Both the position numbers and the translations under genes were made by a program. From Byssochlamys sp. IMV 00236 (taxonomy: Eukaryota > Ascomycota > Eurotiomycetes > Eurotiales > Thermoascaceae): a stretch of DNA of 38,047 bases. This document shows positions 8,374 to 19,547 of this stretch, piece after piece. How positions within the stretch are numbered: position 1 is the stretch's first letter; each line of letters begins with the position of its first letter. The notes under the pieces are model-generated. The model saw only the letters and a program-made list of their open reading frames with translations, had not been told where the DNA came from and did not search any database. The stretch lies in assembly GCA_001931875.2 (NCBI GenBank), contig MSJH02000382.1:1-38047 (forward strand), read 5' to 3'.

Positions 8374-10037
8374 ATGTCCATCTTTGAGAGGTCGCTTTAT
8401 GCGTATGATCCAAACGAACTAGAGGATTTAGATGATATTTTCAATGAAGAATCATCTCAACTTATCAGTTTATCCAGTATTGACGATAGTCAACTAGACG
8501 AGTTGACCCGTTCTTTAGTCACACCAACTCCTAATAAATATAGAGCCACTTCTTCACCTTATGCTGAAAGTGTTCAGTTATTCAGGAACTTGAAAGGTAA
8601 TAATAAAATTGCATAATAATGTTGAAACATAACCAATATCATTAGATACCGCTACCGTTGATGACCTTGTCCACAGTGACCTTCGTGAGTTTATGGGTCA
8701 TTACGATATGGACGATTTACTATCCTCAAGACCAAACAGTAGCATCAAATTTCCATCTCGTACGACAAACATTCAAGAGTAAAAGTTTTCTCCCCTTTTT
8801 TATATTAGTATTATTATTAATCTGTAACTTTTTTAGCTTCAAGACATCAACCAGACGTAATACAAATAATGAAGATAGAAAAAGTCAACTATTATCAGCA
8901 CTTGAACAGTCATATATCAGAGAACGACAAATGGAACAAGTCTATTTAGATCAACTAAAAGAGATAGACTCTAAAGCTTACGAACGTCTCAAACGCGATA
9001 GTGAAGCATTCATGAAACGAAGAAGTTCTCTTCTACAGCACTTTCGTAACTCATGTGAGCCTTCTGTTCCACGTTACACTCTTGAAAAGACTAGCCAATC
9101 AATGGCACCTTCACGAAGCTCAGGCAATTCGACTACAACCTCATCCTCTCACTCAAATGACGTCTATTATGACCCTCCTTCTCCTCCATCTAAGCGATAT
9201 AGTCAATGTTTGGATCGCAACAGGGAAGTTGTCTATCACAGACAGGGCTATAATGAACCCAATATAGATCAGGGTATCATAAAAAAGAACGTGCCTGATT
9301 TAACTAAATCGCCTATTGTACGACCTGTGGTCACAAATTATAATTACTTGACCCGAACCAAGAGAACCAACAGTGAGGCTCAGGAGAGGCCCAGGGTCGA
9401 GAACTATTCATTAAGAAGAGCAAGCGAAGAGCAACCAAGAGGAATGGCTCGTCGTTCGTCTAGACAGCAAGATGATGTGAGTCGCACAAGGAGAATGTCT
9501 CAAATGAACGTTGAAAGCTATTTGGCTCATCCCAGAAGAATCAGTGAAGATAGTATGAATCGTTCGAGAAGAACAAGCGAAGATACCGTGAGCCGTCCCA
9601 GAAGAACAAGCGAAGATAACAAGTACAAGACAGAGACCTATCTGGCTCGTCCAAGGGCTAGTGTTCATGATATCACAGCACGCCCAAGGGAAGACAAGAC
9701 AGACAGAGATATTGCTCTTTCTTATCTAAATCGCGCACAAAAGAGAGATAGCACAGAAAGATGGTCTTTAAAGAAGCCAGTTGTTGTCAATGAACCTCGT
9801 GTATCAACACGTATTACTCAAGATAAATTGAACAATAGATCATCCCTAAAGCGTAATAGCAGTGTAGAAGATATCAGAAAGCGTCTGTCTTATCTGTCAA
9901 CTGACAATAAGCGACATACGATGGAGCCTGTAAAGACAGAAAAAGAAAAGGCAACAGAGTCAGCCAAGAGGGTGTTGGCGATGGTACAAGAAAGAAGAAG
10001 TAAGAGGCTTAGCTACACTGGTCGTTTAGCCCATTAA
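8374..10037 (+). CDS. Unknown protein with arrayed RRxS motifs
   Basis: Three exons, 8374-8596, 8646-8778 and 8837-10037, giving 518 aa. I do not recognise the family. The N-terminal part is acidic (ELEDLDDIFNEESSQL). A charged, probably helical stretch follows (SQLLSALEQSYIRERQMEQVYLDQLKEID and on, about residues 130-175). The rest is basic and low-complexity, with a run of R-R-x-S motifs (RRASEEQ, RRSSRQQ, RRMSQM, RRISEDS, RRTSEDT, RRTSEDN; about 9412-9620) and later KRNSS and KRLSY copies. R-R-x-S is the consensus for PKA and related basophilic kinases, so a phosphorylation platform is a fair inference. No membrane segment in the spliced product. Starts just after a pyrimidine-rich leader. 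Confidence 0.8.
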
Positions 10038-10235
10038 TATATTTATTTATTCATTGTGTATACCTTCATCTTTATGTATCTGTCTTTTCGTGTAAATATC
10101 CATGTATGATTAAAATAAACAAACGCATTATGTGACACTTTTTTTTTTTTTATTCGTGACTCTCTCACCTTGCCTTCGTCTTTTCTTCTTTGTTCCTTTA
10201 TTTTTTTTTTTCTTCTTCTTTTGTTTTTTATTATA

Positions 10236-10247
10236 ATGCCAACTTGA
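10236..10247 (+). promoter_or_regulatory. uORF (Met-Pro-Thr-stop) upstream of bZIP gene
   Basis: ATG CCA ACT TGA lies 27 nt before the proposed start of the GCN4-like gene. GCN4-family genes are classically controlled by short uORFs in their leaders. This is the only uORF immediately upstream that I can see, and the transcription start is unknown. Confidence 0.4.
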
Positions 10248-10274
10248 TTTCACTCTTCTCGTTCTTTTGTTAAT

Positions 10275-10275
10275 A

Positions 10276-10314
<39 letters not shown>

Positions 10315-11038
10315 GTAACCACAATAATATTGATTTTAATGAGAATAGCCGACATCAATTGTTTCCACCCTTGGAATCAGCCGAACTAAAGCCTGAATTA
10401 CTTTGGGACAATATCAATACACTTTCTATTCCTGGTTCGGAAGAGGCAAACGTAATAAACAATAGTCCTTCACTATCCAAGCTAATCTATGAAAAACAAA
10501 CACTCGATGACTTAACATCAGCGACTTCAGCAAGCACATCGTCAGCACAAGCAAATAACAGACAAGACAATAACGTATTCAATATCTCCTGGGGCGGTAA
10601 TGATAAACCACCAGTTGAGCTACATCCAGAAAAGGAACCCGTCGAAGAGTTCAAGCTGTCAAGGCCACTGCCTAAACCGAGAGGCATCAGAAAGTTACCC
10701 GAACCTGAACCGTCTGAGGATGGTAAGGTTGATGAAGACATATTGAAACGAAGAAAGGTAAAACCTTAATTATTTTGTTCTCTATCTGTTCTCAATTTCT
10801 CCTTTTTCATTTATAGAATACAGATGCAGCAAGAAGATCAAGGTTGAAGAAATTATTAAAAGTGGATCAACTCGAAACGAGGGTAGCTACTCTGCAGGCG
10901 GAGAATGCCAAATTAATCTTGAATAATGCAGTTTTGGAATCAGAGAAAAAGAGTTTGTACGCTAAAGAAGCCGAATATAAAAAGAGGATAAAGTATTTGG
11001 AAGACATTATGAAACGAAATGGATGGAATGAAAATTAA
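10275..11038 (+). CDS. GCN4/CPC1-like bZIP transcription factor
   Basis: Two exons, 10275-10757 and 10817-11038, giving 234 aa. The C-terminus is a bZIP: basic region KRRKNTDAARRSRLKKLLK (about residues 158-176; invariant N-x7-R present) followed by leucine heptads (VDQLETRVATLQAENAKLI). This signature, NTxAARRSR, is that of Gcn4/Cpc1, which bind TGACTCA and activate amino-acid biosynthesis genes. The intron falls inside the basic region, just before the invariant Asn. The N-terminal half is acidic and includes PPLESAELKPELLWDNI, a plausible activation motif. The first 12 residues after Met are a poly-Asn tract from an AAT microsatellite, so a start artefact is possible. Possible translational control by the uORF at 10236. 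Confidence 0.88.
10278..10313 (+). repeat. (AAT)12 trinucleotide repeat in coding sequence
   Basis: Twelve AAT codons follow the initiation codon directly, encoding poly-Asn. Length variation here would alter the N-terminus without a frame change. Confidence 0.95.
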
Positions 11039-11885
11039 AAAAGTGTTGTAAACAAAGAAAGCGCATGTATTGTAGCTTATAATAAAAAAAATCATTCCGT
11101 TTTTAGTCTAGTTTCAACTGGAATGAGAGTTATCTTACACACACATGGTTGCAGAAAAGAAAAGCATAATGGAAGACACATGGAAGAAAAATAATGCCTA
11201 TTAATTAGTGCTAATTACATAATTTGGTGAATCTCCAAATAAGGAAAGATCCCCCTTGTTAGGTTTAAAAGACAAAAGGGTCTTTTTGCCTTTGTTTGCG
11301 CGTGCATGAACGAGCCGTATACGAGCTGTAATGCGGCACTTGAGGTTGGTCATATTCATCGGAGGGCCACGTTTAGAGCCATTGGAAGGGGTGCGGACTT
11401 ATTAATGGATTGTGGAGAAATGAAGAAAAAGGAAACCAAAAGTCGCGGGATACAGAAAGTGACAAAGAAAGAGAGAGAGAGAAAGAAACATGAAACACGT
11501 ATGCTTTTTATTTGTGCCAAGCGAATAGATTACTTGAAGCTCATGTGATAAATTGGAGCAACAATGGTTTATCCATATTCCATTATACAGAATATTATAA
11601 AAAAAGAATGCAATGGCTTTTTTTTCTCTCTTTGAATTTTATCGACAATCTCTCGGATACATCTTCATAAATGGAGAATAGCGCTCGCAAATATGTTTCT
11701 CTTTCTTTCTTTCTTTTCTAAAAATAATAACAGTAAAAATAAACCTTTACATCTTTTTTTGGTTGTTCACCATTCATCATTTCTAATCTCAGACAATTAA
11801 ACAAAAACTCTTCTGTGGCATTTTTTCTTCCCCCCTTTTCTTTATTATTCTCTTTCTCTTTCTTTTTCCCTCCAAAAAATAAACA
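11039..11885. other. Intergenic, promoter of gene at 11886
   Basis: An 847-bp stretch. It includes the bZIP 3' UTR (AATAAA near 11081), a purine-rich tract (about 11430-11490) and a T/C-rich leader just before 11886. An open frame at 11306-11548 lacks any family pattern and is not called. Confidence 0.5.
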
Positions 11886-13740
11886 ATGTCTTTAGAAGAC
11901 GTATCTGTTAGTTTGTCAAGACTCGCTCTCGCTAAAGCCATCAAGACACCTGATACTGATGAAATTGAAGCAGAACCTTGGTCAAAGAGTGTTATCTTTC
12001 ATCAATCTCATATTACAGATGATATGAAGAACTCAATAATGAATCCACAATCTATCAAAAAGGGACGTAAGTATATGCCAAGGCAACCAAAGCCCTCGCC
12101 ACAGTATCCACAGCAACTATATCCACAACAGCAACAACTACAACAGCAACCGTATCCACAGCAACACCATCTTCCTGCTCCAATGAATCGTACAAGATCA
12201 AGCGATAGACCTCAAAGCTCAAGTAGCTCATCCATTTCATCAAATAACAAATCAAGTATGTCTCTTTTTTTTTTTTTTCTTCTGAATTCTTTCCTTGGAT
12301 ATTCATGTGACTTTAATTTTTCTAGGTGTTATTATGCATTCAGCTATAACTAAAAATAACCGCCGTTTTGTACCGAGCGATGATGAAGAAGAGGAGGAGG
12401 AAGAGGACGAAGAAGAAAGTGAGAGTGAAGGGGAAGAACAAGAGCCAAAGACGGTCATTAATAGACAACCACAGACACCTAAGCCGGATATGAAACCACT
12501 GTCTACTACATCTACTAGTACTGGAGCGCCCAAATTAGATATCAATATTCCTCCTCCTGAAATTGTCATAGGCAATAGCAATAACAAAGAAAAGGGGAAA
12601 GCGCCTAAACGCACGATACAACCGAGTGATGATGAGGATTCTGAAGAAGAAGAAGAACAAGACGATGAAGAAGAAGAAGAAGAAGAAGAAGAAGAAGAAG
12701 AGGAGGAGGAGGAGAAAAAGGTCGAGAAAGTAGAACACAAAGGTAATACTCTTCTTTATCAGCATTGTGTTTGGTAATAATAGCATCATATAGAACACGA
12801 ACAACATATGTATGAAAGACGTATGTCTACATTAAAGCAGTTAGAACGCGGTCCAAGTGTCCACAGAAGAGCCAGGAGTACAGGCGATGTCATTCAAGAA
12901 GTCCAACAGCAACAACAACAACAACATCCAATCGAACAATGGCGCATGTCTGTCTTGGACGTAGATACTCCAGGGTCAACCGTGAGTAGCACGACACCTT
13001 CTGACGATTTGATTGAAGAGCCTGTCTTCCGTATATCCACACCCTCTAGTGCTAATTATCCCCGATCCGTGAGTGAAATGGACATGTATAATACCTATCT
13101 CCAGCAACAACAGCAGATGGCCTATAATATGCAAATGCAACACATGATGCAGATGGCACAGGCACAACAGATGGCTCAAATGGCTCAATTTCAACAATAT
13201 CAACAAGCCATGCAGCTCCAACAACAGCAGCAGCAACAACAACAACAGCAGCAAAAGCAAAAGAATCGCAAGAGTGTGTCCGCAATGGATCTCATGATGC
13301 AATTGGAAGAGGAAAAGGCAGCAACGCGTAAAAATAGAAAGAAGGTACCAGATCCATCCAAGGCTAACTTTGCTGATGGTTTTCTCAGCAAGTTACCAGA
13401 ACAGGGTACACATAATATCAACTTTCAACAAATGCAACAACATCATCAGCATCATCAGATGACAAGAGCAAGTAAAAGTGACTATAACGTCAACAAGCTT
13501 CGTCCTGTAGGACAAAATGCCATGGGGCAAAGGCCCTCTAGTACACTCATGTATTATGATCCTCGGATGACTATGATGCGTAGTGAAAGTTCACCCATAC
13601 CTACCATCAGCATGTCAACACCTATTCAACAGCAACAACAACAACAACAATTCATGCCCATGATGCAACAACAAAATAGATCGAACCAGCATCTTCATCA
13701 ACAACAAAAGAGAACAAGTACCTATAATCTTTACAAATAA
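11886..13740 (+). CDS. Unknown acidic, polyQ-rich protein
   Basis: Three exons, 11886-12255, 12326-12742 and 12794-13740, giving 577 aa. The family is not recognised. The N-terminus (SLEDVSVSLSRLALAKAI, then IEAEPWSKSVIFHQSHITD) looks ordered and may be the conserved core. A PQ/QQ-rich linker follows, then two acidic blocks (SDDEEEEEEDEEESESEGEE and a Glu run at about 12650-12715), separated by a Pro/Thr segment. The third exon has basic patches (RRARSTGDV, KNRKSVSAMDLMMQLEEEKAATRKNRKK) and long Gln runs (13099-13260, 13625-13650). The composition suggests a nuclear or condensate-forming regulator, but that is inference only. The donor of intron 1 is GTATGT. Confidence 0.8.
12650..12715 (+). 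repeat. (GAA/GAG)n repeat encoding poly-Glu
   Basis: Pure GAA/GAG/GAC codons inside exon 2 of the 11886 gene. Antisense reading gives spurious poly-Ser frames. Confidence 0.9.
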
Positions 13741-13795
13741 TACTTTCCCCTTTCTCATTTTTTACACATAATAAAAGAAAGAAAAAAACAAACTT

Positions 13796-14649
13796 TTATA
13801 AAAGTTGTGCTGCAGAAAGTATAGCACATTTAACTCTTGTTAGCTCTTGCTCCATGTATTCAGCATCCCCTGGCTTGCTCTTTCGTTTCTTGCCTGTGAC
13901 AAGAAGTTGAGGGTAACAACAGATTGATTCCTCTGCCAGATACTCTTCTATAGATGATCTCGAACGGTGGAATTCTTCGTCTGATAGTTTATCTCGTTTG
14001 GTCAATATCACCTGAAAGGATACCGCTTGTATATCCAACTGTTTTATCAACATTTTATCCGTTTCCTTTATTCCTGCAACAGGGTCGATCAGTAAAAAGA
14101 GTCTCTTGAGTCTAACATAAATTAGAGAAAATTATTTATGCCTGTCCTGCTTTCCTTACTGTCGACGGGTATTTAGATAATCTAGGATGAGATCTCCCCA
14201 CTCTGCCTTGGATCGATATCCATAACCCGGCATGTCTACCAGTGTCAATTGGTTACCGAGGTTAAAGAAGTTCAGTAGCCGGGTATGTCCCTAACGAACC
14301 GATAAATAAACATAACCTGTTTCTTTCTATTGCCTTACAGGTTTACTAGACGTTTTAACGAGTTTTGAATTATTTGTCAAACTGTTGATCAAGGTTGATT
14401 TCTATAATTAATCTTAATCTATCTTGTTCTTTGCTTCGCATGTCAAGTCATTACCCCAACATTACTTCTTCCCACAAATGCTACTTCAGGTCGACCTTGT
14501 AGATCTGGTGCTTGATCCATTTGAGATATGCTTTTTATAAAACTAACTTGCTTTGAAAACAGTTTCTTGGCTGTTGTCATTTGCATTGTTGTCCATGGCG
14601 GCTGCTCAAGAAATTTCTTTGGGAACAATAGAACAAGAGTTTTCCTCAT
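13796..14649 (-). CDS. EngB-type (YsxC/YihA) GTPase, probably mitochondrial
   Basis: Four exons, 14455-14649, 14339-14401, 14160-14290 and 13796-14111, giving 234 aa. TRAFAC-class GTPase motifs: G1 GRSNVGKS (residues 60-67, split by intron 1 between Gly and Lys), G2-region Thr in KPGHTRLLNFF, G3 DMPGYGY (D105), G4 TKRDK (167-171). These define the EngB family, which assists large-subunit ribosome assembly; in eukaryotes homologues (GTPBP8, yeast Mrx8) are mitochondrial. The N-terminus is basic and lacks acidic residues for its first dozen positions, fitting a targeting peptide. Length matches the family. The upstream neighbour on the same strand is also probably mitochondrial. Confidence 0.93.
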
Positions 14650-14722
14650 TGCAAAAAAAAAAAAGAAAAAAAAAAGAAAAAGGGAGAGATTTTAATTTTT
14701 TTTGTTTATTTTTCTCTATAAA

Positions 14723-15418
14723 TTACTTTCTTAATGGTTGACCTGAAGTGGCATTGGCTACAGTAGATAAGAACAAAGCCTTTTGCTGAAGATCGAGTGT
14801 GGCATTGCTTCCAACAAGAGTGCTCATGACATCACCTTTGATTATTTTGGACCATTGAATGTCTGAACCAACTGAAAGGTAAGGCTGATATTCCTTTTCA
14901 TCGACAGCCACCACTTGCTCTTGCTCTTGCTCTTGTGGTTGCTGTTGTTCTGATGTCGACACATCTTCAATCGAAAGAGCTGTCCAATCGATATCTTTGT
15001 CAATAAATGACGTAGCACGACGAGTACGAACGGCTTCATGTTTGACACCAGAACGCATAGGTTTCCTGTCTTTTGTCTTTCTTAAAGGTCTCTTGTCTTT
15101 CATTTCTTTTTTAATAGTTGGCTTATTGCCGGATTCTTCTTCTGCATCTGCAAATTGTCCTTCAACAGGTGCTTTCTGGTTTCTTCTTCTATTATCATTT
15201 CTATTTCTATTGCCCATCATTCCGTTCTTGTTCTTGTTGTTGTTGTTGTTGTTGTTCTTTTTGGGTGTCAAAAAGCCAGCAAAGGGATCACTGTTATCTA
15301 ATATTTGACCACGACCTGCTCCTGCAAGACGCTCGGCAAGGCTAGGTGTGCTATAGCACTGAGCAGAGAATTTCCATAAAGGAAGTTTGACAGTCTTGGC
15401 GGTCGTTGCTCTCAACAT
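14723..15418 (-). CDS. Probable mitochondrial protein of unknown family
   Basis: A single exon of 231 aa. The N-terminus (MLRATTAKTVKLPLWKFSAQ) is rich in Arg/Lys/Thr/Ser without acids, a good mitochondrial presequence. A possible conserved patch follows: LAERLAGAGRGQILDNSDPFAGFL. The middle is low-complexity (poly-Asn, then Lys/Arg-rich). The C-terminal third has two paired motifs of similar form, DIDWTALSIEDV and DIQWSKIIKGDV, then LVGSNATLDLQQKALFL. A mitochondrial ribosomal or ribosome-associated protein is a guess from composition and from the adjacent EngB gene. I do not recognise a family. Its stop lies 73 bp before the EngB start on the same strand. Confidence 0.8.
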   Translation of the reverse strand: MLRATTAKTVKLPLWKFSAQCYSTPSLAERLAGAGRGQILDNSDPFAGFLTPKKNNNNNNNKNKNGMMGNRNRNDNRRRNQKAPVEGQFADAEEESGNKPTIKKEMKDKRPLRKTKDRKPMRSGVKHEAVRTRRATSFIDKDIDWTALSIEDVSTSEQQQPQEQEQEQVVAVDEKEYQPYLSVGSDIQWSKIIKGDVMSTLVGSNATLDLQQKALFLSTVANATSGQPLRK

Positions 15419-15516
15419 GATAAATAGTTAAAAAAAAAGAAAGAGGCCCTGGGAGGAAAAAAAGACGTTAAAAGTCACAACAAAACTAAATGGTCACAGT
15501 GTCCAAAAAAAGAAAG

Positions 15517-16766
15517 TTATGATTTGCCTTTATTCGTTATGGTGGGTTTTAATGTGGACATGACCATCATGATTGATTCCTATATGAATATTTTAGTTTA
15601 TGTTGTGAGATATATGCTTATGATATTATATACCTCTAGTCGTACAGAACGTGTGCCGCTTGTTGCAGACTGTATAAACAGGTCAAATAATCCATGCGCA
15701 TTCTCGCCTCCCTCTTTTAGATCCTCATCTGCCTCAATAGCTTCTTCTAATCCGCCATTGGGTGTACCAAAGGCAATGAGTATATGCCTAATAAACAAGT
15801 GAATTAATGTCTTTTGATCATCCTTTCCAATCCAACTTACTCAAAGGGTTTGAATTTATTCTTAACTGTAGACGAATGAAAGAGATTGTCTCCTCCTTGA
15901 TCACTCACACCTATCGACAGATCGTACTTACAGGGCGCCTCAGCCATCACTTTAGAAAATGATGATGCCACACGGATCTGATATCCCCAATAGATCCCAC
16001 TCTTCTCTCTCGGTGTCTTTGGACTCACCACCTTGGCCTGGATCGGCTTTTGTCCCTTTTTGGTGTCTGCTGCTGCCACAACTTGACTCAGTTCGACTGT
16101 GACGCGAACATTAGGCTGAACAGGTCGATCGATACGAGCTCGTCTGAAAAGGCCGACATCTACCAGTGTAGATTCATCATCTGCCTTGTCTAGTGTCACA
16201 CCCTCTCGATAGAGCGTCATGTCTTCCCGAGATGGGTGATGTGGGACGTCTAAGGGCGGCAGTAAACCCACAAACTTCAAATCGGAACTAATGGGTACAA
16301 GTGCCTTTCGCAAATAAGGAGGTGTTTCCATATATTGTAGTATTCTTGCCAAGAATAAATTCGGATTTACTTTGGCTGAGGGGTGCACGACTTTATCTTG
16401 ATAGATCACAACTTCATCCACACAGAATAATGCAAAGGTTCTCGCAAGCTATTAAAGTCAATGATGATACTCTCACTTTTTATCCTTCTTACTTGTCCAG
16501 CCAGAATTGTCTTGAGTTCTAGGGTTGGAGCGAGGTCAATGATGCTGCCAGGAATAGCTACTGTCACTGTATACTTTCTGGGCTTTTCTGATATGGTCGT
16601 CTTTTTGATGTCTTGCTTCTTGACAGGTCTCTCTTTACCATAATCGGGACCAGAAAGTTCTTTGTTTTCAAATGCACGTCTCTTTCTCTACAAATAGAAT
16701 TAGTTACAATATTCACATAAGCAGAGAAAAGAGAAGAAAAGAGAGGGTCTTTACTGATTCAGGCAT
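15517..16766 (-). CDS. SPOUT1/C9orf114-type RNA methyltransferase
   Basis: Five exons: 16755-16766 (only M-P-E-S), 16493-16687, 15841-16448, 15634-15787 and 15517-15579, giving 343 aa. Matches the deep-branching SPOUT family of human SPOUT1: YTVTVAIPGSIIDLAPTLELKTILAGQ, LARTFALFCVDEVVIY, LARILQYMETPPYLRKAL, then GLLPPLDVPHH, an OB-fold-like insert, SGIYWGYQIRVASSFSKV, the cofactor-pocket segments APCKYDLSIGVSDQG and HILIAFGTPNGG, and finally LFDLFIQSATSGTRSVRLEESI. The last motif, RxxEE just before the C-terminal helix, is only restored by splicing the final exon, which supports the model. Human SPOUT1 has been linked to mitotic spindle function and RNA methylation. Divergent from calmodulin, 170 bp apart. 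Confidence 0.92.
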
Positions 16767-16936
16767 TAGTAAGAAAGAAAGAACGAAAAAAGAAAAAAAA
16801 TTTTGAAGGGTATAGATTTTGATTCCCAGTTTACATAAGCTGTAGACAAGTGTTTTGTGTGACGCATCTCGTAATTTTTTTATAGCTCTATTTCTTTTTC
16901 TTTTTTTCCCCTTTTTTGTTTATTTCGTTCTTGAAA

Positions 16937-17647
16937 ATGGTAAGTAACAAAAGTTAATAGAAATAAAAAAAAAAAGAGAGAGAGAGAAAAAGAAAAAAGA
17001 AACAAAAGAGAGAGAGAAGAACATTCAATAACAATCCATCAGGCCGATCAACTTACAGAAGAACAAATCGCAGAGTTCCGTGAAGCTTTCAAATTATTCG
17101 ACAAAGACGGTGACGGAGCTATCACGACAAAGGAACTTGGTGTAGTTATGCGCTCTTTAAATTTGAATCCTACAGAAGCCGAGCTTCAGGACATGGTATT
17201 ATATTAGAAAAAACATCTAATGAATACAAAGACTGATGAGATGATAGATCAATGAAATCGATAGTGATGGAAATGGTCACATTGATTTCAGTGAGTTTTT
17301 AGCCATGTTGGCAAGGTAACATAAACTATAAAAAAGGGCGTTTTCTTTGCTAAAGACAAGTATAGAAAAATGAAAGATACAGATTCTCAGGAAGAGATTC
17401 AGGAGGCTTTCAAGGTGTTTGATAAGGATGGTAATGGTTACATTTCTGCAGCAGAACTACGCCATGTGATGACATCTTTGGGTGAAAAGTTGACTGAAGA
17501 AGAAGTGGATGAAATGATTCGTGAGGCTGATGTTGATGGTGATGGACAAATTAATTATGAAGAATTTGTCAAGATGATGGTATGTAGACGCTTAAAGGAA
17601 AAAAGAAAAAGAAAACTAACCATGAATGCATGCAGATGTCTAAATAA
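16937..17647 (+). CDS. Calmodulin
   Basis: Five exons: 16937-16939 (the ATG alone), 17043-17195, 17248-17315, 17366-17579 and 17636-17647, giving exactly 149 codons after splicing, the standard calmodulin length. Four intact EF-hand loops: [36 protein letters not shown] and [12 protein letters not shown]. The N-terminus [12 protein letters not shown] and C-terminus FVKMMMSK are canonical. The initiator codon is its own exon, followed by GTAAGT and a 103-bp purine-rich intron, as known in other fungal calmodulin genes. The last exon is also tiny (M-S-K-stop). The protein is the calcium sensor for calcineurin, CaM kinases and myosins. Reading through intron 4 would give an abnormal basic tail. 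Confidence 0.98.
16966..17022 (+). repeat. Purine-only tract in calmodulin intron 1
   Basis: A/G-rich run with (GA)n blocks within the first intron. No function assigned. Confidence 0.7.
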
Positions 17648-17783
17648 AATAAAAGCTCTTTTTTTTTTATTGAATGCATAATAAGCTCTGTTTGTGTTTG
17701 TGTGCCATAAATTTTTACATGGCCGGGGCGCAGTCTAAAGCGTCACAATTTAGCTTTTTTTTTTTCTTTCTCTTTGATTAACA

Positions 17784-19472
17784 ATGACTGAACTAACAGA
17801 AGAAGATAGACAAAGATTGATTGCTTCCATTCCTGAAGCTGCTATAATTGATAGCTCAAAAGAAAATATCAAGCCTCGTCGACAAGGACGACACGCTGCA
17901 GCACTTGTTATAGAAGAGAGAGAACGAGACGAAGTGATGGAATTAAAACATGTCGAATTCAAAAACAGACTAGACAATATGGATGACTTGGATGATCCTT
18001 TAAATGTCTATGTTGAATACTACACATGGACTACTGAAATGTATCCTTATAACGACACGCGACTACTTAATTTGCTTAAAGACGCGACACCACAATTTGT
18101 AGATGATGTCAGATACAAAAACGATCCTCGATATCTGAAATTGTGGATAGAATATGCCAACCTCGTAAAGGAGCCACGTGATATATATGTCTATCTCGTA
18201 AAGAAGGATATTGGACAATCACTAGCCTTGTTCTATGAAGAATATGCTAATTATCTTGAGGGAATTCAAAAGTAAAAGTAACACATACATAATGGCACAA
18301 GGTTTTCCTATCCTTATAACTCATTCTTTTTCTCATAGATATGATGAAGCAGAAGAGGTTTATAAACGTGGTATACAACAATCAGCAGCACCTTTGAGAC
18401 GATTAGAAAAGAACTATGACATATTTAAACAAAGAATGGAAGCTAGACGGGAGCAAGGAATATTAAGGCGACACAGACAGGAAGCAAGATTACAAATGGA
18501 ATCATTAAGAGCAACAGGACAACGTACAATGCTTGGAGAAAAGTTCGATGGTCGATCGAGAGTGTCTATGCCTTCAAACATCTTTTCGAATATTCAACCA
18601 CAGCAACAAGCAAGTAGCTCGTTTGGTAACCAAAGCATTCAACAACAACAACAACAACAACAGCCTTCAAGTTCGTTTCAAGTATATACCGATAATAGTA
18701 GTAATAATAATAGTAGTAGTCAACCCATAGCATCATCGTCATCATCATCACATCGTCATTCAGCCCATATACCACTCTTTAGTCGCTCTCAACGCATCGA
18801 GAATGAGTTAGTCAAGGAAAAATTTGCAGGTGCTACCTTGCTACAGTCTAGCCCAGTTCAACCTATTGCCCCAATCCCAAAGTTTGAGGTTTACCAAGAT
18901 GACGATGCGGAAGAGAGAACTTCAGAAAGACAAAACAGGACAGAACATAGACCTCTTTTGCACGCTTCGGATGGATCAGAGTCAATCTTGTCGCGTATAC
19001 GTCGACATCCCACATCCCCGGAAATCTCTCATAAATCAATCAAGAAATCCAGACTGGATGATACAGTGGATGAAAGATTGATCAAGCGGTTTCATCAAAA
19101 CAAGGACAATTATATCCAGACAAAAGATTCAAAAGACAGAAAGGAGTATATCAGTGTCCTTAAAAGGTTTAACAGTGGATTTAGTTTTGAAGAGTATCGA
19201 GATATCAAGGGAGGAAAGCTCTCAAAAAAAGGTATATTATAAAAATATGAGTGAACAAGGGCTTATATATTTTTTTAGCACCTGCACTCAAATTTGAACC
19301 ACTTGTAAAAGAAGAATATACGACAGAGACATTGGCTGCTATCAAGTCTGTTGATGCTATTATTTATAAAAGCAAAACAGAAGACGAAGAAGAGGTAGAA
19401 CAGGACTTGACATGGACAAATGATATTCAAAAGTTTGCACCTGTTCAAAGATCTTTTGCAAGAGAAAATTGA
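17784..19472 (+). CDS. MAD3: Mad3/BubR1-type spindle checkpoint protein
   Basis: Three exons, 17784-18271, 18339-19231 and 19279-19472, giving 524 aa. An N-terminal KEN box (residues 26-28, in SSKENIKPRRQGR) is the APC/C-Cdc20 pseudo-substrate motif. The Bub1/Mad3 TPR-like domain follows at about 55-195: DDPLNVYVEYYTWTTEMYP, YKNDPRYLKLWIEYANLV, LALFYEEYANYLE, and after intron 1 YDEAEEVYKRGI. Near the C-terminus FSFEEYRDI and the segment across intron 2 resemble the GLEBS-type Bub3-binding region and the TKAAxxDI-like motif. No kinase domain follows, so this is the Mad3 rather than the Bub1 class. The middle is low-complexity Gln/Ser. Mad3 with Mad2, Bub3 and Cdc20 forms the mitotic checkpoint complex. 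Confidence 0.9.
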
Positions 19473-19547
19473 AATAAATGCAATGCATCTGATAAAGTCA
19501 CAAATATGCTCTCTTTTTTTTTCTTTTTTATTTAATTACGTGCTATA

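Noticed and set aside
11306..11548. 80-codon plus-strand frame
   Set aside because: Ends in a purine-rich Lys/Glu/Arg stretch produced by simple sequence; no family features.
12303..12740. Minus-strand poly-Ser frame
   Set aside because: Antisense of the Glu-rich exon of the 11886 gene; no independent support.
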